A stretch of 64,000 bases of DNA, from the NCBI GenBank assembly GCA_964017145.1, contig OZ024841.1, forward strand, positions 3,472,001 through 3,536,000, read 5' to 3'. The translations under genes and the position numbers were made by a program. Position 1 is the first letter of the stretch; every line of letters starts with the position of its first letter. Origin of the DNA: Agrocybe praecox (lineage: Eukaryota; Basidiomycota; Agaricomycetes; Agaricales; Agrocybaceae). The notes under the pieces were generated by a model, which saw nothing but the letters and a program-made list of their open reading frames with translations, made no database searches and had not been told where the DNA came from. Shown one piece after another: positions 23,915-36,077 of this stretch.

Positions 23915-24056
23915 GTTCGACAATTGACTTGATGTTGGGGTAGGATAAAGAACAGGATCGAGTAGCAAGCCTTTCGAAGGGCAATCATCGTCCCGGTGAA
24001 TCGCATTGCCGACCACACGTGTGCAATTTCCACGTTTAAATGTGTCCAACGCGTGT

Positions 24057-24065
24057 TATAATTAG
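24057..24065 (-). promoter_or_regulatory. TATA-like element upstream of N2
   Basis: TATAATTAG on the plus strand (CTAATTATA in gene direction), 143 bp before the N2 ATG. It is preserved with its CGCGTG neighbour at N3 and in weaker form at N1. Confidence 0.4.
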
Positions 24066-26300
24066 TCGTTCTAATTTAGTCTATGTAAGTGCGACGTAAA
24101 GACATGTCGTCGGGAATCGCACCCCTCCTTTTACGATATATGTAGCAGCCGCCGCAAAGAAGCCACAGAATACATATTCTCGTCCCCCGCTCCCTCATCG
24201 GAGAGTAATTTATGATGCATAGTATGCGTGTTGAACGTTGATTGATCATAGTTGTAGGGCGCGCCAGTATGGCACCTAAAGGATGTGAAGGAGGACAAAA
24301 ACGATAGATTAGAGGTGCAAGAGTCGAGAGAAGAAACGTGAACTAGATAACAACGAACGAGCACGCTGGGCACAACTCGGCTTCTTAGATGTATATTGTT
24401 AGGCGGATGAGAGGGTCAACACAAGATCACAATGCGCAGGCGCAGGGAGAATTTTAGTTCTTCGATTGGTAATGATTCAAAGTCAATGGTCATATGCACA
24501 TAAAGAGATCGATGAGAGACGTACAACAAGCACGGGGAGATCAAAGATGAGACTAGATTATGCGGATAACGCACAACTAGCTCTCTGATCTGCTTTGTTC
24601 AACCAAGATTCAAATAGACATACGAAGTCAAGGAAAGACGTACTGCAAGAGAAAGAAGATAATGGGAAGTATAATGTGGCTCTTCGCGCGATCACGAGAA
24701 AGGCAGAGAAAAGGTAAGAGAGAAGATGGGAATGATTGGATCGGATAGGGAGAAAGGGAAAGAGAGGGCGTCGTACAGACCAACCAGACCGAAAATAAAT
24801 CGAAGAGAGAGAAAGCAAAAGCGGAATAATGAAGCTATTGCGAGGGCATCATAGCAAAACGTTGACGAAAACAAGCATGTGAATCACTGAAACGTGACCT
24901 GGATCAGAGCGGACGACAAGGGGGAGCCCCCCATGCATTGTCTTGATGAAGGGTGTGCGGGAAAGAAAGAGCATTGTAATGCTAATAGGCATGCAAATGC
25001 ACATCCACGAGGGACCGAGAGAAGGGAACGAAGAATGAGAATAAAAAAGGCGAGCGCTCAAACGTGCAAGTGAGGAGGAGGTGACTAGTAAGGTATTCCG
25101 ATGTCCAAAAATGATAAAACGAACGCAGTGACGGGTGAGCCGGAAGGAATTGAGTAGTTTTAGTAAAATCATAACGCGCACAGCGAGAGGGGCATTCAAA
25201 GAGAGAGAAGAAATGGAGACATAATGGGATTTGATGCCGAGGAAAAGCGGTTGCGTGATGTGGGAGAGGGAGAGACGAAGAGCGGGAGAGTAAAAAAGAA
25301 GCGAATAGAACGAAGGTAGGCAATAGACATAAAAAAGAGGAAGAGACGAAGTGAGGATAGATACATGTGAACATAGATAAGAGGAGCAACCGCAAGGAGA
25401 GTTGTCGGAATCGTACGCTAGAAAACAGTATGCACCAAGTGACGTGTAGACTGGACCACGAATTCGATGTGTTGTTTTGGTGACATTACATCGCTGAGGC
25501 ATGCAGAGGAAAAAAAAGACGCCGTGATGGAGGTGAAAAGAGAAAGGAACGTGAGAAACAGAGAGGCAAAGAGACAAAACACCGATTGGCCAGGAGGAAT
25601 TATTATAAAGTAGTAATTGAAGGGGAGAGACGGCAATCCATGGGAGACAAGTCGACAAAGAGCCATGATGGGCGTGATAAAAACAGCTTGAAGTTTGAGT
25701 CGAAAGAAGCGTACGACCGAAGGGATTTAGTGAGAACTTGTGCGTGCAACATAGACGATACAAACTAAAGGAGGCAGATCAGGAGCATGCAAACACAGAG
25801 GAACGACACGGACGAGCGACACCACAGAGTAAGAGAAGAAAGGACGAATTTCGACGGTAACGCACAGTAAAAGAGAGGGGACACCCCAATCGCAGAGGGG
25901 AATGACGCAGATGAACAACAAATGTTCAAGACACCATTGACCAGAGAATTAAAAAACGTATCGAAATCACCAAACAGCGACGAATAAGACTTAGGGCGGT
26001 GGAAGGACAGACGTAACTGAACGATCCGACGGAGAGATCCGAGTTTTGATCCGAACCCTAACCCGAAATGGCATCACGTACGTTCGTATCCGACCAGAAG
26101 TTTGCCTCATTCTTTCCTTTTCCTCGAGTCTTTTCTTCCATTTGAATCTAACGCGTCAAGTTGCTGAACGAGCGGGTCCTTACAGAATAGTCATGAAAGG
26201 ATCGGAGTGCCCATCAAACGAAACGAAACGACGCATAACGCAGTCAAACGACGAAGGTGGAGGATATTGTTGGACGGAGTAATATGGCAGTGAGACGGTG
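24066..26300. repeat. Purine-rich arm with CCCTAACCC core (copy 4)
   Basis: Starts in the N2 upstream region. A/G-rich from about 24130 and ends in GTTTTGATCCGAACCCTAAC at about 26043, followed by GGCATCACGTACGTTCGTAT. The 200 bp after the core resemble 14400-14650. Minus-strand frames (such as 24849-25763) are Ser/Leu/Cys/His-rich artefacts. Confidence 0.65.
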
Positions 26301-29300
26301 GTGGCACAGGGAGGACACACGTACCGACACAGAGCCCATCAGCACTTCCGAGTTCGTCTAGACGCAAACATCAGAGCGCCACTGTTGCTCTTTCTCCGGA
26401 CCAGCGGGATTACCAACAAAGCCAGCCAGTGACCGCACATCCCAACTCCAATCAGTCGAGCGGGAACCCAAACGCAGGAGCACTTGCCCAGGTACCCATA
26501 CCCGACGTGTACGCGCACCCCGCTGCCATGGCTTATACGGCTGCCCATCCACGCCGTACGATTCCCAAGCTTGAGCCGTATTTGCTCCTGCAGACTAGTT
26601 TGGAAAGGTCTGCATAGTCAGTGAGGAGAATCGAGGTTTTAAATGTATGTTTTCTTACTATCTTTTTCTTTCCTCGTGGATGGCCTTGCACATGGGCCAT
26701 CCTCTTGCGTTTAACGTTATCGTTCCCATTTTTGCTGGGAATAAATATCTTTTAATTTTTTTTGTCGTTTCTATCATATTTAAACCTCTATTTTTGCGTT
26801 TTTTTTTGGCGCCAGCATTCGTGGAAGAGGAGCTGCTGCTGTTGTTCACTCAAAAATACTTATATCTTTTGGCTTCTTTTTTCATTAAGCCCTGACTTGC
26901 GTTTTTCTGCCATCATTTTTTTGCAATTTTATTTATTAACTAATCGTTCTTTTCAGTCGAAGAACATCGCGTATCAGCGACAAATGAGGCAGCAGGTACA
27001 AGTTGATCGAGCTGGCGGATCTGGTGCTCAACAGACGGGTGGCAGCGGCAGGGGAAAGGCGAACATCGCGCCCTCACCCTCCAGAGCGCAGAGCCAACGT
27101 CCAGAGGCGAGGAGCGAGATGTCTTCGTCGTCCAATGCTGTCCCACCGATCGTTACCACCGCCGTCGCAGGTCAAACCATCATCACCGCACCCACGCCCA
27201 CTCGCAGCCGTTCGATCCAACCTACCCCTACGAGAGTTCGCCCTCGTCTCGCTACTGGTGTCGTCAGCGGTCCATTCGTATCGCTCCTCACTTTCCCTCT
27301 ACCTTCTGTCGCTTCCAAGCCAAGGAAGCCCTGGCCAGAAGAAATTTGCCAGCCCTGCTGCGTTGAGTCTGAGCGGAGACGATCCGTTCGCATGCGGTGT
27401 CTGGGCTGCTACTTCCACTTCTAATGCTGGCGTGGCTTCCGACACCCTTTCACCACCTAGCCCCTGGAGATAAAAGCGACAAGAAGAAGGCCGATGGAGC
27501 GTTTGCTCATAATCGAATAGAATTCCGAGCTGAAGTCCACAAGTCCCCGGAAGGTGAAGGAGAGGCATAAACGGATGAGAAGGCCGTGCCTGGCCTGCCT
27601 CCTTCAGCAGCACCAGCACCAGCACCACCGACGGCTTACCGTGCTCCTGCCGCTCCGAGTGCATCGCCCCCAGCACCAGCACCAGCGCCTATCTCGGTTC
27701 CTCCTGTCCAAATACCTGCGACGACCGCTTCAGCTGTTCCTGCTACTCCAGTATCGGCAATTTCCGCCGCAGCAGACGCGAATACTTCATCAGTTTGTAA
27801 TGCCCAAGGAGCGGGCCATAGGAGGAGGAAATCCAGCATCAATATTTCGATGACAAAGACGCCGGGGCCAGGGTGAAAGAGGGCAATGGAAGTCTGAGCA
27901 TCAGCGCTATGCCAAGTACGGCGTCTGGTGCATCGCAGCCTGATTCGTCTTTGGATACTACGACCGACGGAGAGAAGGAAAAGACGGAGGAGGAGAGGAG
28001 GAGAGGAGGAGAAAGGGTACAAGTGGAAGGAACACGCCTACGGTTGTGGTTGAACCTATCAGCAGGTCTATTAGGAGCCGGTCGCAGATCCAAAAGACGC
28101 CAATTAGTTCTGTGTATTCCCAGGGCAGCACTACCGCCGTACCAACTACAGCGAAGAACCCGAACCCCAGTTTACAACCACCACCAATGCTCACGTCTGT
28201 GTCATTCCCACCGGGTGCGGCGACGCATTTGACGTCCATGAATACAGTGCATCGTTGCTCCTCCTGTTCAGGTGGTGGTTACCACTTCAACTTCGAGCGT
28301 TTCGCGCCTTGCACCTCCCACACCTGTTCGCAGTAAGACGGCAGCTGCTGCTGTACCCACTATAGCTACCACACACGTCATTTGCTGCCGGTGTCGAGAC
28401 CGAATTCACGCATCAACGTTTCAACTCCTGGCATCTTCTCAAATTCTTTCTCTTGGGTTCCTCTTTTGTCCGCGCCATCGAACATACAAACTGTTTTTTT
28501 TTTTTTTTTTCGTTCACAGGCGTGTGGACATTCGGTTACTCGTGCCTAGATGGCGAACGAATAGAATATATATCCTTACCAAGAACCCAGCATCGCCAAT
28601 AATGCAAGTCGAAGGGCAAGGAAAGTCTCGCTCCTTACCCCGCTACGCATAGCATGGAGGACTCGGATGTTGACAAAGGTATACCGCAGACGAGCCAGAG
28701 GAACACACCTATTGCGAATAGGAGAGGATACTCTGCTTCGAGCAGCACCATCAACCAGCCTGGCGAGAAGGATGGAAAGGAGCAGTAGAGCCTCGTTCCT
28801 CCTCATGTTCAAGTGGTGGTTACCACTTCGACTTCCAGGAAGGATGCAGTCGCCGTTCCATCTGGTTCAGCACGAAGAAGGAAAACCGTCAGGGTTGACA
28901 GCGACCACCATGATGGGTAGTGCAGCTTCCAACGGTGTCGAGAAGCGCGGATACCACTTCCCCGTCTGGTACATTCTCGACCTCGACGGGCGGGGTGCTG
29001 TGCGGGTTGTTGATGAGGATGCAGTTGTCCGAAGTCGCGTCGGATGTTCCTCCCATATCAGCAGCAGCGTCATTCCATGGTCCCTCAAACACACTGGCAT
29101 TCGATGGCGACCCTCTGCCCTCGACTGGTGGGCTTGTGGTATCTTCTGGCGTCGATCCTATCACGCCTTTCATGTCGCCTGGACAGGGGGTGTTCCCTTT
29201 CACCACTGGCTCTGGCTCTGGCTCTGCCTTTGGTACGGTGGGACTGGCATATGACGATCCATCGTAGGATGCTGGAGATGATGTGCGATTTAGCATCGGG

Positions 29301-29560
29301 CTGACGAGGTTGGATGGACCGGGCGATACGTATTGCTTGGATATAGAAGGTTGACGGGAAATGTGAAGAATGATAAAATTTGTATGATACGTTGGGGCAG
29401 TACTTTTCTTTCTTTTCTTCGATTTTTTCTTCATTCTTTCCGATCCGCGTTTTCTGCTAGTGTCGAGACTGGGCTCGTACATTAGCACCTAGCATCTTCT
29501 TACTTTTGTTTTCTCGTGTTTCCACCTTTTGTCGGGCCATCGAACATACAAACCGATGAG
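26301..29560 (+). pseudogene. KIN4/SNF1-like kinase pseudogene K2, rearranged
   Basis: Second kinase copy. Recognisable pieces are VPIPDVYAHPAAMAYTAAHP and LEPYLLLQTSLERSA (26480-26617, up to the start of the glycine-rich loop), IAYQRQMRQQVQVDRAGGSG with AT-rich intron boundaries (about 26965), the Pro/Ala-rich linker (27586-27790) and a C-terminal segment with TGGLVVSSGVDPI and GVFPFTTGSGSGS (29120-29240). Kinase subdomains II-VI are absent. The terminal-intron phrase GTGTCGAGAC occurs twice (about 28392 and 29460), and the last-exon phrase CTCGTGCCTAGATGG (28540) comes before the C-terminal segment. The copy is therefore a recombination product or two overlapping partial copies. Confidence 0.65.
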
Positions 29561-30289
29561 TCAATCAATGTTCCCCTTTGCACGCTCTCTCTCTAGATAC
29601 ATTCGTCAATTTTAGGAATCAAATATTATTTCGTCCAAGTGGGGAAGAACGAGCACGGAAGGGAGGCGAGAGTGTGTGCACAGTGGGAAACGGAAACGGA
29701 TGGAACAAAGGCAGAAGGGGCGGAGCGGAGAAGGCAAAATAACTGACAACCTCGAAGGAGGAAATAATTGCTGGAATTATACTTGTACATCATTTTCTAT
29801 GTAACATTTTAATGAAAAGCAATAGGGAAACGAGGCACTATATATGGAGAGGAAAAGGTTTGATACGAATGTGGATTTAGATGAACAAATACGAAGAGTT
29901 CGAGGACCAGAGGAGGGTAAAATGTTCGTATGGTGTGGATAGCAAATTCGGCGCATTTTCTTTGTGGAAAGTACATGGTAAAGGTGTGCATACAAAGACT
30001 TTCAAATCCGTATGCTTGATGTGAAAGAGGCCGGAAGAGTAGGAAAATATGAAAGAGGGGAAAGGAAGAGAGAAAAATGACACGAGGAAGGGCGAGTAGT
30101 AAAGTGAGAAAATGTCGTCTGAGGAAGGGGGCACAAAGAATGGAAGGAACTGAGAGGGGAGATAGGAAAAGAGGACGCTGTTTAAGTGTCTGGGTGCGAT
30201 AAACCCAAGGTGGGGATGAGGTCAAGTGGGACGGAAGGAGCGGAGAGAAATGAGGAGGCTAGCAGGAAAGACGAGTCACAGTGACGCCG
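29561..30289. repeat. Purine-rich arm, partial
   Basis: A/G-rich DNA without a core, cut off by the inverted kinase fragment that follows. No gene seen. Confidence 0.5.
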
Positions 30290-30640
30290 AAACAAGAGGG
30301 TGGATGACCAGAGGAGGTTATTCGGGAGGATAGTTCCTTCGAGTTGGGATGTGCGGTTGCTGGCTGGCTTTGTTGATGATCCCGGACAGCTCGTGAGTGG
30401 GAATTATTTGAGGAAGAATATTGGGGTGCAGCGAACGAGGTTGGCCGTTGGGAGTGATAAAGATGGCCCAGCTGATTGTGGATAATCCCTCTGCTGCTGC
30501 TGGCTGTGTGCTGGGTAAGACGATTCGGGCGGGAAGAAACCTATGCAAAGGAAAAATCAATGTTTCATCCACGATGGAACCATTCCATTATCGCGCAGCA
30601 GCAGCAGAACACGCACTACGCACTATGCCTCCCAGCAAAA
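30290..30640 (-). pseudogene. Inverted fragment of the kinase gene N-terminal region
   Basis: Read on the minus strand, the fragment contains GGGCCATCTTTATCA, then CCAACGGC, GCACCCCAA, TTCTTC and ACTCACGAGCTG, then CAACAAAGCCAGCCAGC and CCGCACATCCCAACTC. These follow, in order, the 5' coding region of kinase copy K3 right of its insertion (44825-45060) and the matching part of K2. Its protein reading includes APQYSSSNNSHSR against APQGSSGHSYSR in K3. It is flanked on both sides by purine-rich arm sequence, so it was probably placed by an inversion or a fold-back recombination. It also shows the kinase region without the 6.4-kb insert. Confidence 0.65.
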
Positions 30641-30699
30641 GGTTGCCCCGTAAGGCAGATCGTGCAGAGGACAAGTTCGGGTTTAAAAATTTAAAAATT

Positions 30700-31560
30700 T
30701 AACGTTCAATATTCCCGGTCAACTCGACATAAACGGGGCTTCACGCGCACGTCGACAGCGCATGAAAATAACTGGAGAAAAAGACAACAATAGAGAAAAT
30801 AAATTGATGCGGATGCGAATGTACAAGAACGAGGACCAGGGAGGGAAGCGAAAAGAACCTGAGGGAAGTGCGAAGAGGCGCGGCCGAGAGAAGAGATAAA
30901 AAGAGGCGAGGCAAATGGGAGGGAAATTATCGAAGAAGGGAAGGAAAACAAGTCGCGAGTAAATTGACAAAGGGTGAAAAAAAAGAGGAGGGTATTTTGG
31001 TGAACGTGAGCCCACGGGTACCGCAAATGGGAAGGCATTGATCCAAGTGAGTGAAAGGATATCATGAGCGGGACAACAGCGCGTTCAAGAGACCGTTAAT
31101 CAGAAATGGAGCGAGAACGACGAGTGGGGTGAACACGAAAGCAAAGGGCAGACGAGAAAAACAAGCGAAGCTAGGCGCAGGGAGAACCTAGCCCTACGAT
31201 TTACGCCGTTCGAAGATCCGACGTTATGCAGATCAAAGGAATACAGCAAGAGAAGGAAGGAAAAAAATAATTGACACCGCTAAAACACTTGGGTGATTAT
31301 GAAAGCAGGGAAGAGTAGGGGAAAGGCGACAATGAAATCGGACAGCATTGAACGCCCTGCAACACGGAAGGGAGAGGGATGGCAGTACGGAAGCACAACA
31401 AGTGGATAGGAGCTCAGTCATGCACACGACAGCAAGGGTAAAGATGGAAAAGCGGGGCGAAGGAAGGGACTAAGGTACGATCCCCATGAAAGCACATGAC
31501 GGAGGATATGGATGCGAGCATGGGTACGTCCCGAACGTTTTGATCCGAACCCCAACCCGA
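30700..31560. repeat. Purine-rich arm with core (copy 5)
   Basis: Near-identical by eye to 18900-19650. The core reads TTTTGATCCGAACCCCAACC (about 31537), with one change that turns CCCTAACCC into CCCCAACCC. Confidence 0.65.
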
Positions 31561-33329
31561 TATGGCATCGCGTATGTTCGTCATTATTTTGTTTCTCCTT
31601 CCTCTCCCTCAAATCTTTTCTTCACGTTTCGTCCTTGGCTTTACTGATTTCTGAATTCTACGCGTCCAGTTTCCACACGGAGGTTTTATTGGAAAAAGAA
31701 ATAATCGGAGGACGTACATAATTGAAAACAGCGGAATGAATTTGAACGAAACATTGTTTATAGCGAGGGATGTACGCGCTGGGTGCGTATGGCTTTTTGG
31801 TACGTGTCGTCCTTCGCTCTCTGCACGCTGACCTGTCACAAATTCCGGAGATGGCAACCGCTTCTCCGTCTTTGCTACTCCCTTTCTTGCCTCTTCGTTC
31901 AAAGTTTCTATCTCATGGGCCCACTTCTGCTTACTGGCGTCCTTTTCCACAATCATGCATTGGCATTCCATTCTCTCCCTGTTGTTCTCTCTTCCCCTGC
32001 TGTAACCGTCGTGCACCTCCTATTTGACTTTCCGTCTTTTATACTCGGAATGGAAGGAAATATTCTTAGCGACTTACGGCGTGTACGCACTGGGTGTTTG
32101 TACTGGTGCGTCTTGCCCGTCGCTCGCTCTTATCACATTCCTTTCCTCTCTGTCTCCGAGCTCCGAGTCCCCCGTTTGTTCCGTCCCTTCTTTCGCTCAC
32201 TCTCCGCCTCTCCAAACCTTTTTGTCCTCTTGTACCACTGACGAGCTGATAACATGTACGAATTTTAAAGGGAAATCGGAAATAGACGAATACACACTCA
32301 AAATATGCTACCTCGGATTGACGCAATGGCTGTGTTGTATCAGATACCTTTTCTGTTGTCCTCGCGCCTCCTAAATCTAGCCTATTTCTTTTGGTCCGTT
32401 CACTTCTTCCCCTCTCTCTTTCCATTCTGCCGCGCGCTTTTCTTTCTTTTCCTCACTATTTCCCTCCCATCATCACTTCACGTCCGTTTTCGTCCCCCCG
32501 TTAACAATGTATCGAAGGTGACCGGTTGACCTGCCATTACCTGCCTCTACATGCCATCTTGCCCTTTTTCTAATTTTCTCTCGCCTTCCGTCTCTAGAAC
32601 TCTCAAATCCCAGATCTCAGCATATGTCATTCCTCCCTCCCTCCCTTCCCATTCGCATATTATTCCATTACGCACCTATCCTCCCCTGTTATGTTCGCTT
32701 CCATCTCTTCTCTGCTTGCGTCCATTTTCCATTGTCTTCAGCCCTCTACGCTCCTTGTCTCATTCTCTTTCTCGTATTGTTCCGTTCTCGTTATATTTTC
32801 TCTCTCTCTCTCTCCTCTCCCCTTCTCCTCTGTTTCGGGTCGTTGTTTCTGGTGTTTTATGCGTCAACGACGACGAGACAGACCCCGGTATTTGTACATT
32901 AAATTATCTCGCTCTCATCATTGATATCATCGATTCATGCAAATTATGTCGTATGCACGCACGTACAGAAAACACCGGAATATAAATATCAATATTGCAA
33001 AAATACGAAAACATGTTTTGATGGATATGTTTGGATTGGAACAAACGAGTGAATGAGAAAATGACGAGTAGAACACGGACGGGGAATGCTACATGATGCG
33101 GCGACGACGATAGGAGAGAAAAAGAAAGTACCGTAAGGAAGGTCACGACGTGAAAGGGTGCGGAAAAGGTTATCAATAGAAGGGAGGGAACAAACAGTAT
33201 AAAAACAGAAGGGACAGAGAAAGGATGGGAGAATGAAGGTAAGAGGTAACATCATGAATCTGCATACTGAGTATCAGTAAATATTTGGTGAAAGATGAAC
33301 AAATATGAGTACAATTACCTTTAGTCATC
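31561..33329. repeat. Pyrimidine-rich arm and N3 3' flank (copy 3)
   Basis: Close match to 19690-21334. Landmarks are GGGATGTACGCGCTGGGTGC (about 31768) and GTGTACGCACTGGGTGTTTG (about 32081). It ends with GACAGACCCCGGTATTTGTA (about 32877), ATATAAATATCAATATTGC (about 32981) and the N3 3' flank. Confidence 0.6.
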
Positions 33330-35913
33330 TCATCCGGCACGGAGATCATCATCCAACCCAGCCCCGACTCGATCAAGGTAAGTAGTTATTGCTTGACGTG
33401 CTTGACGGCTGAGTTGGGGGAACATCATTGACATTTTTGCAAAACATTTAGTTCTGCAAAGATCAACAAGTACAGGAAACCTGGCTGCCAGTGGAAGTAT
33501 TTGAGGAAGACCTTTCAGGAATCTCATGTATTTGTACCATGGTGTGTTTGTGTCATATGCTCTGGGTTCCCATTGTGTTGATTCCTGGAGGGATTGCAAT
33601 GGGAAGATGTTTATTGAAAACTCACTGATGAGCTTTGCATACGGAACTAAATGGATATATGGTTGGCCGTGGCTGGAGTATTGACCAGAAAGAACAAGTT
33701 TGTTTGGCAGGTCATGTGGTGATGTTCGCCTATGCCACCTCCAGGGACGTGTATGTTGTTTTTTCCTATCAATCCAATGTAGTTTGAGGTGTGATTCAGC
33801 TTCTTGGTTTGTAAGAGAAGCATCAACCAGAAAGGCAAGACAATGGACTGCTGCTTTTGATATTATGAGTGATTTTTCCTCATCACTGAGAGGGATCAAG
33901 AATGTTTCATGAAACCGAATAAACCAAAAGGCTCCCCCTAGGCCTTTTGATGAAGATGAAAAATGATCCTGACCTGGGACCCGAAGCTGGTTTATAGCAA
34001 GGATGTAATGCACCTCCCAATCATTGCTATATCGGTTATAAAGCTCAAAGAAGGCCAAGTTGCAAAATGTTAGAGCATGATTGTGATAGATGCCTGCTGC
34101 AAGATGCCCATCATTCTCCTAAAGAAAGAAAACCATGTAAAAGTTTAGCTTCCCATACAAATCAATATATAGAAGTTCTTACAAGATGAAACATGGTTCT
34201 AAACAGGCGGTCAAGAAAAATATTTTCCATGCGTTCCCAAACCTGCTGTTGAAAAAGGTTTTTGCAGTAAAACTCCATGGGGAAATTGCTCACAGCAATA
34301 AAAAATGCTGCATAACTGGGTTCAAACCAATCAGATTCAGGGATTTTAAGATCAAAAGGTTCGAGAATAGTGTTGTATCCTGCATCAGATGGGCATCGTG
34401 GGCCATTATATCCCTCTAGCAGTACAACATGGTCAGAATGATAGCATGTTTTTCTGGGATGATGAAAGTTCTGACCTGAGAATATCTCAAGTAATCGAAG
34501 AAGATGCCCTGCATGTATCTCTGCTTGTTTTTTTGCAAAGTCCTTTGACCTGTGTGCATCAAATAAAAAGTCTGCAAATGACTTGTGAAGCAGAACTGCT
34601 CTTTGATACCCAGGGATATGTGGATAATTAACTATTTGTACAATGGCCATGAGATCAGACAGCACAACCTCTGCTGTCCCGTCCTCGAGATTGAGACATA
34701 GATCAATGGTAAAGGGACTGATAGCATCATACAAGGCAAGGAATGCCATTATATCTGCAGAGAGCGACGGATCTTCTGTGTCATTCAATAAATGCGTATA
34801 AAGAGCATCGAGCTCTGCGAAAGGCAGGTCCTTGAAAGGAGGACGGAGGCCAAGCACAGCATCCAGACGCTGATGAGGGCGGTGACGGGGCGAATTCAGG
34901 TATTCAATTACCGTCTTTGCATAGACAAATTGGCCAGAGGACTTTTCGATGAGCCTTTCGATTTGGTCCTTAGTCGGCCAATGGGGAGGTATAGAAGATT
35001 TGAACTTGTGACCTTCGCGAAGCTCTGTAAAACAGTCACGAAGATAGCGCCTAATATCATCATCCGGATCGTACTCATGCCCAAGGAATATCTTGAACAA
35101 CATTGCGTTCATCTGTGTCCCACTAAATGTGTTGGAGATGTTGCTTTCTGGACGACTCAGCACAAGGATGCGAATTGGTATTGGGGAATTGGTGACGACA
35201 TAATGCAACACATCTAATATATCGCGTTGGCTGGGCAGGTCCACGCACTCGTCGAGACCATCCAGGACAATGAGCCTGGGTGCGCTTTCAGGTGAATTGG
35301 CATAATTTGCCAGTAAAGGGTCCATGACAAGCGACATGAACTGTGTCCGCAGAGACCGGGTGAAAATCAGCGGATCGAAGTCGACAAACTCGGATACGAG
35401 CCTGCGTATATGCGGGCTTAAAGCACAGATCTGATACGAAATTGTTGGTACGAGGGATTTCGAGTTATTTCGAGTTGGATCGTTTGCGCCAAAGAAAAAA
35501 CTGGCGAGCAGTGTTCCCTCCTTGGCACAGCGTTCACAAAGACTTCTCCCGATAGCGGATTTCCCAGCTCCTGCGGCTCCGGTTACCCATGTGATGAGTT
35601 TATCGCGATTTTGTTCGTCTAATCCGGCAACCCAGTCCACAAGTGTTTGGATGATTGCGACCCTCGTGCCTGGGTGACATTTCGGAGGATCGACAATGTG
35701 TCCCGAGTCATGCAGGGCATTGGGTGCGGCAGCTTCAACCAAACGATCAAATCCACCTGCAACATAATATTGCTTATAAAAGATGTGTGCGCTATATGGT
35801 AAGGCGTACGTACTCTTTCCCCCGGTGTGAACATTCATCGCCAACGATCCTCCAGTGATGATGACATTTGAAGACGCAAAGAAAGCTGCAGAGGTGGGTG
35901 GTATATCAGACAT
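33330..35913 (-). CDS. NACHT NTPase / NLR-like protein N3, 820 aa
   Basis: Third paralogue. Exons are 35913-35814, 35756-34183 and 34118-33330, all joins in phase. The N-terminal leader is five residues shorter than in N1 (GGSLAMNVHTGG). Walker A GAAGAGKSAIG, Walker B LIVLDGLDECVD and ILVLSRPE are present, and the frame is open throughout. Intron 1 is 57 nt and stop-free as in N1. The C-terminal exon is 263 aa like N2. It begins ENDGHL, diverges after VPYAKLIS, and ends with CRTKCFAKMSMMFPQLSR, YLDRVGAGLDDD and LRAG. It keeps N1's insertion-like PHIPGYQRAVLL region in modified form. I judge it intact. Confidence 0.85.
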
Positions 35914-36068
35914 ATTCGACAATCAACCTGGTGTTGGGGTAGGATAAAGAACAGGGTCAAGTAGCAAGTCCTAGACAAGGGTAATCATCGTCCCTCACAG
36001 CCCCACGGTGAATCGCATTGCCGAGCACACATGCTCTGTTTCCACGGTTAAATTTGTGCAACGCGTGT

Positions 36069-36077
36069 TATAATTAG
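36069..36077 (-). promoter_or_regulatory. TATA-like element upstream of N3
   Basis: TATAATTAG next to AACGCGTGT, 156 bp before the N3 ATG, in the same context as upstream of N2. Confidence 0.4.
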
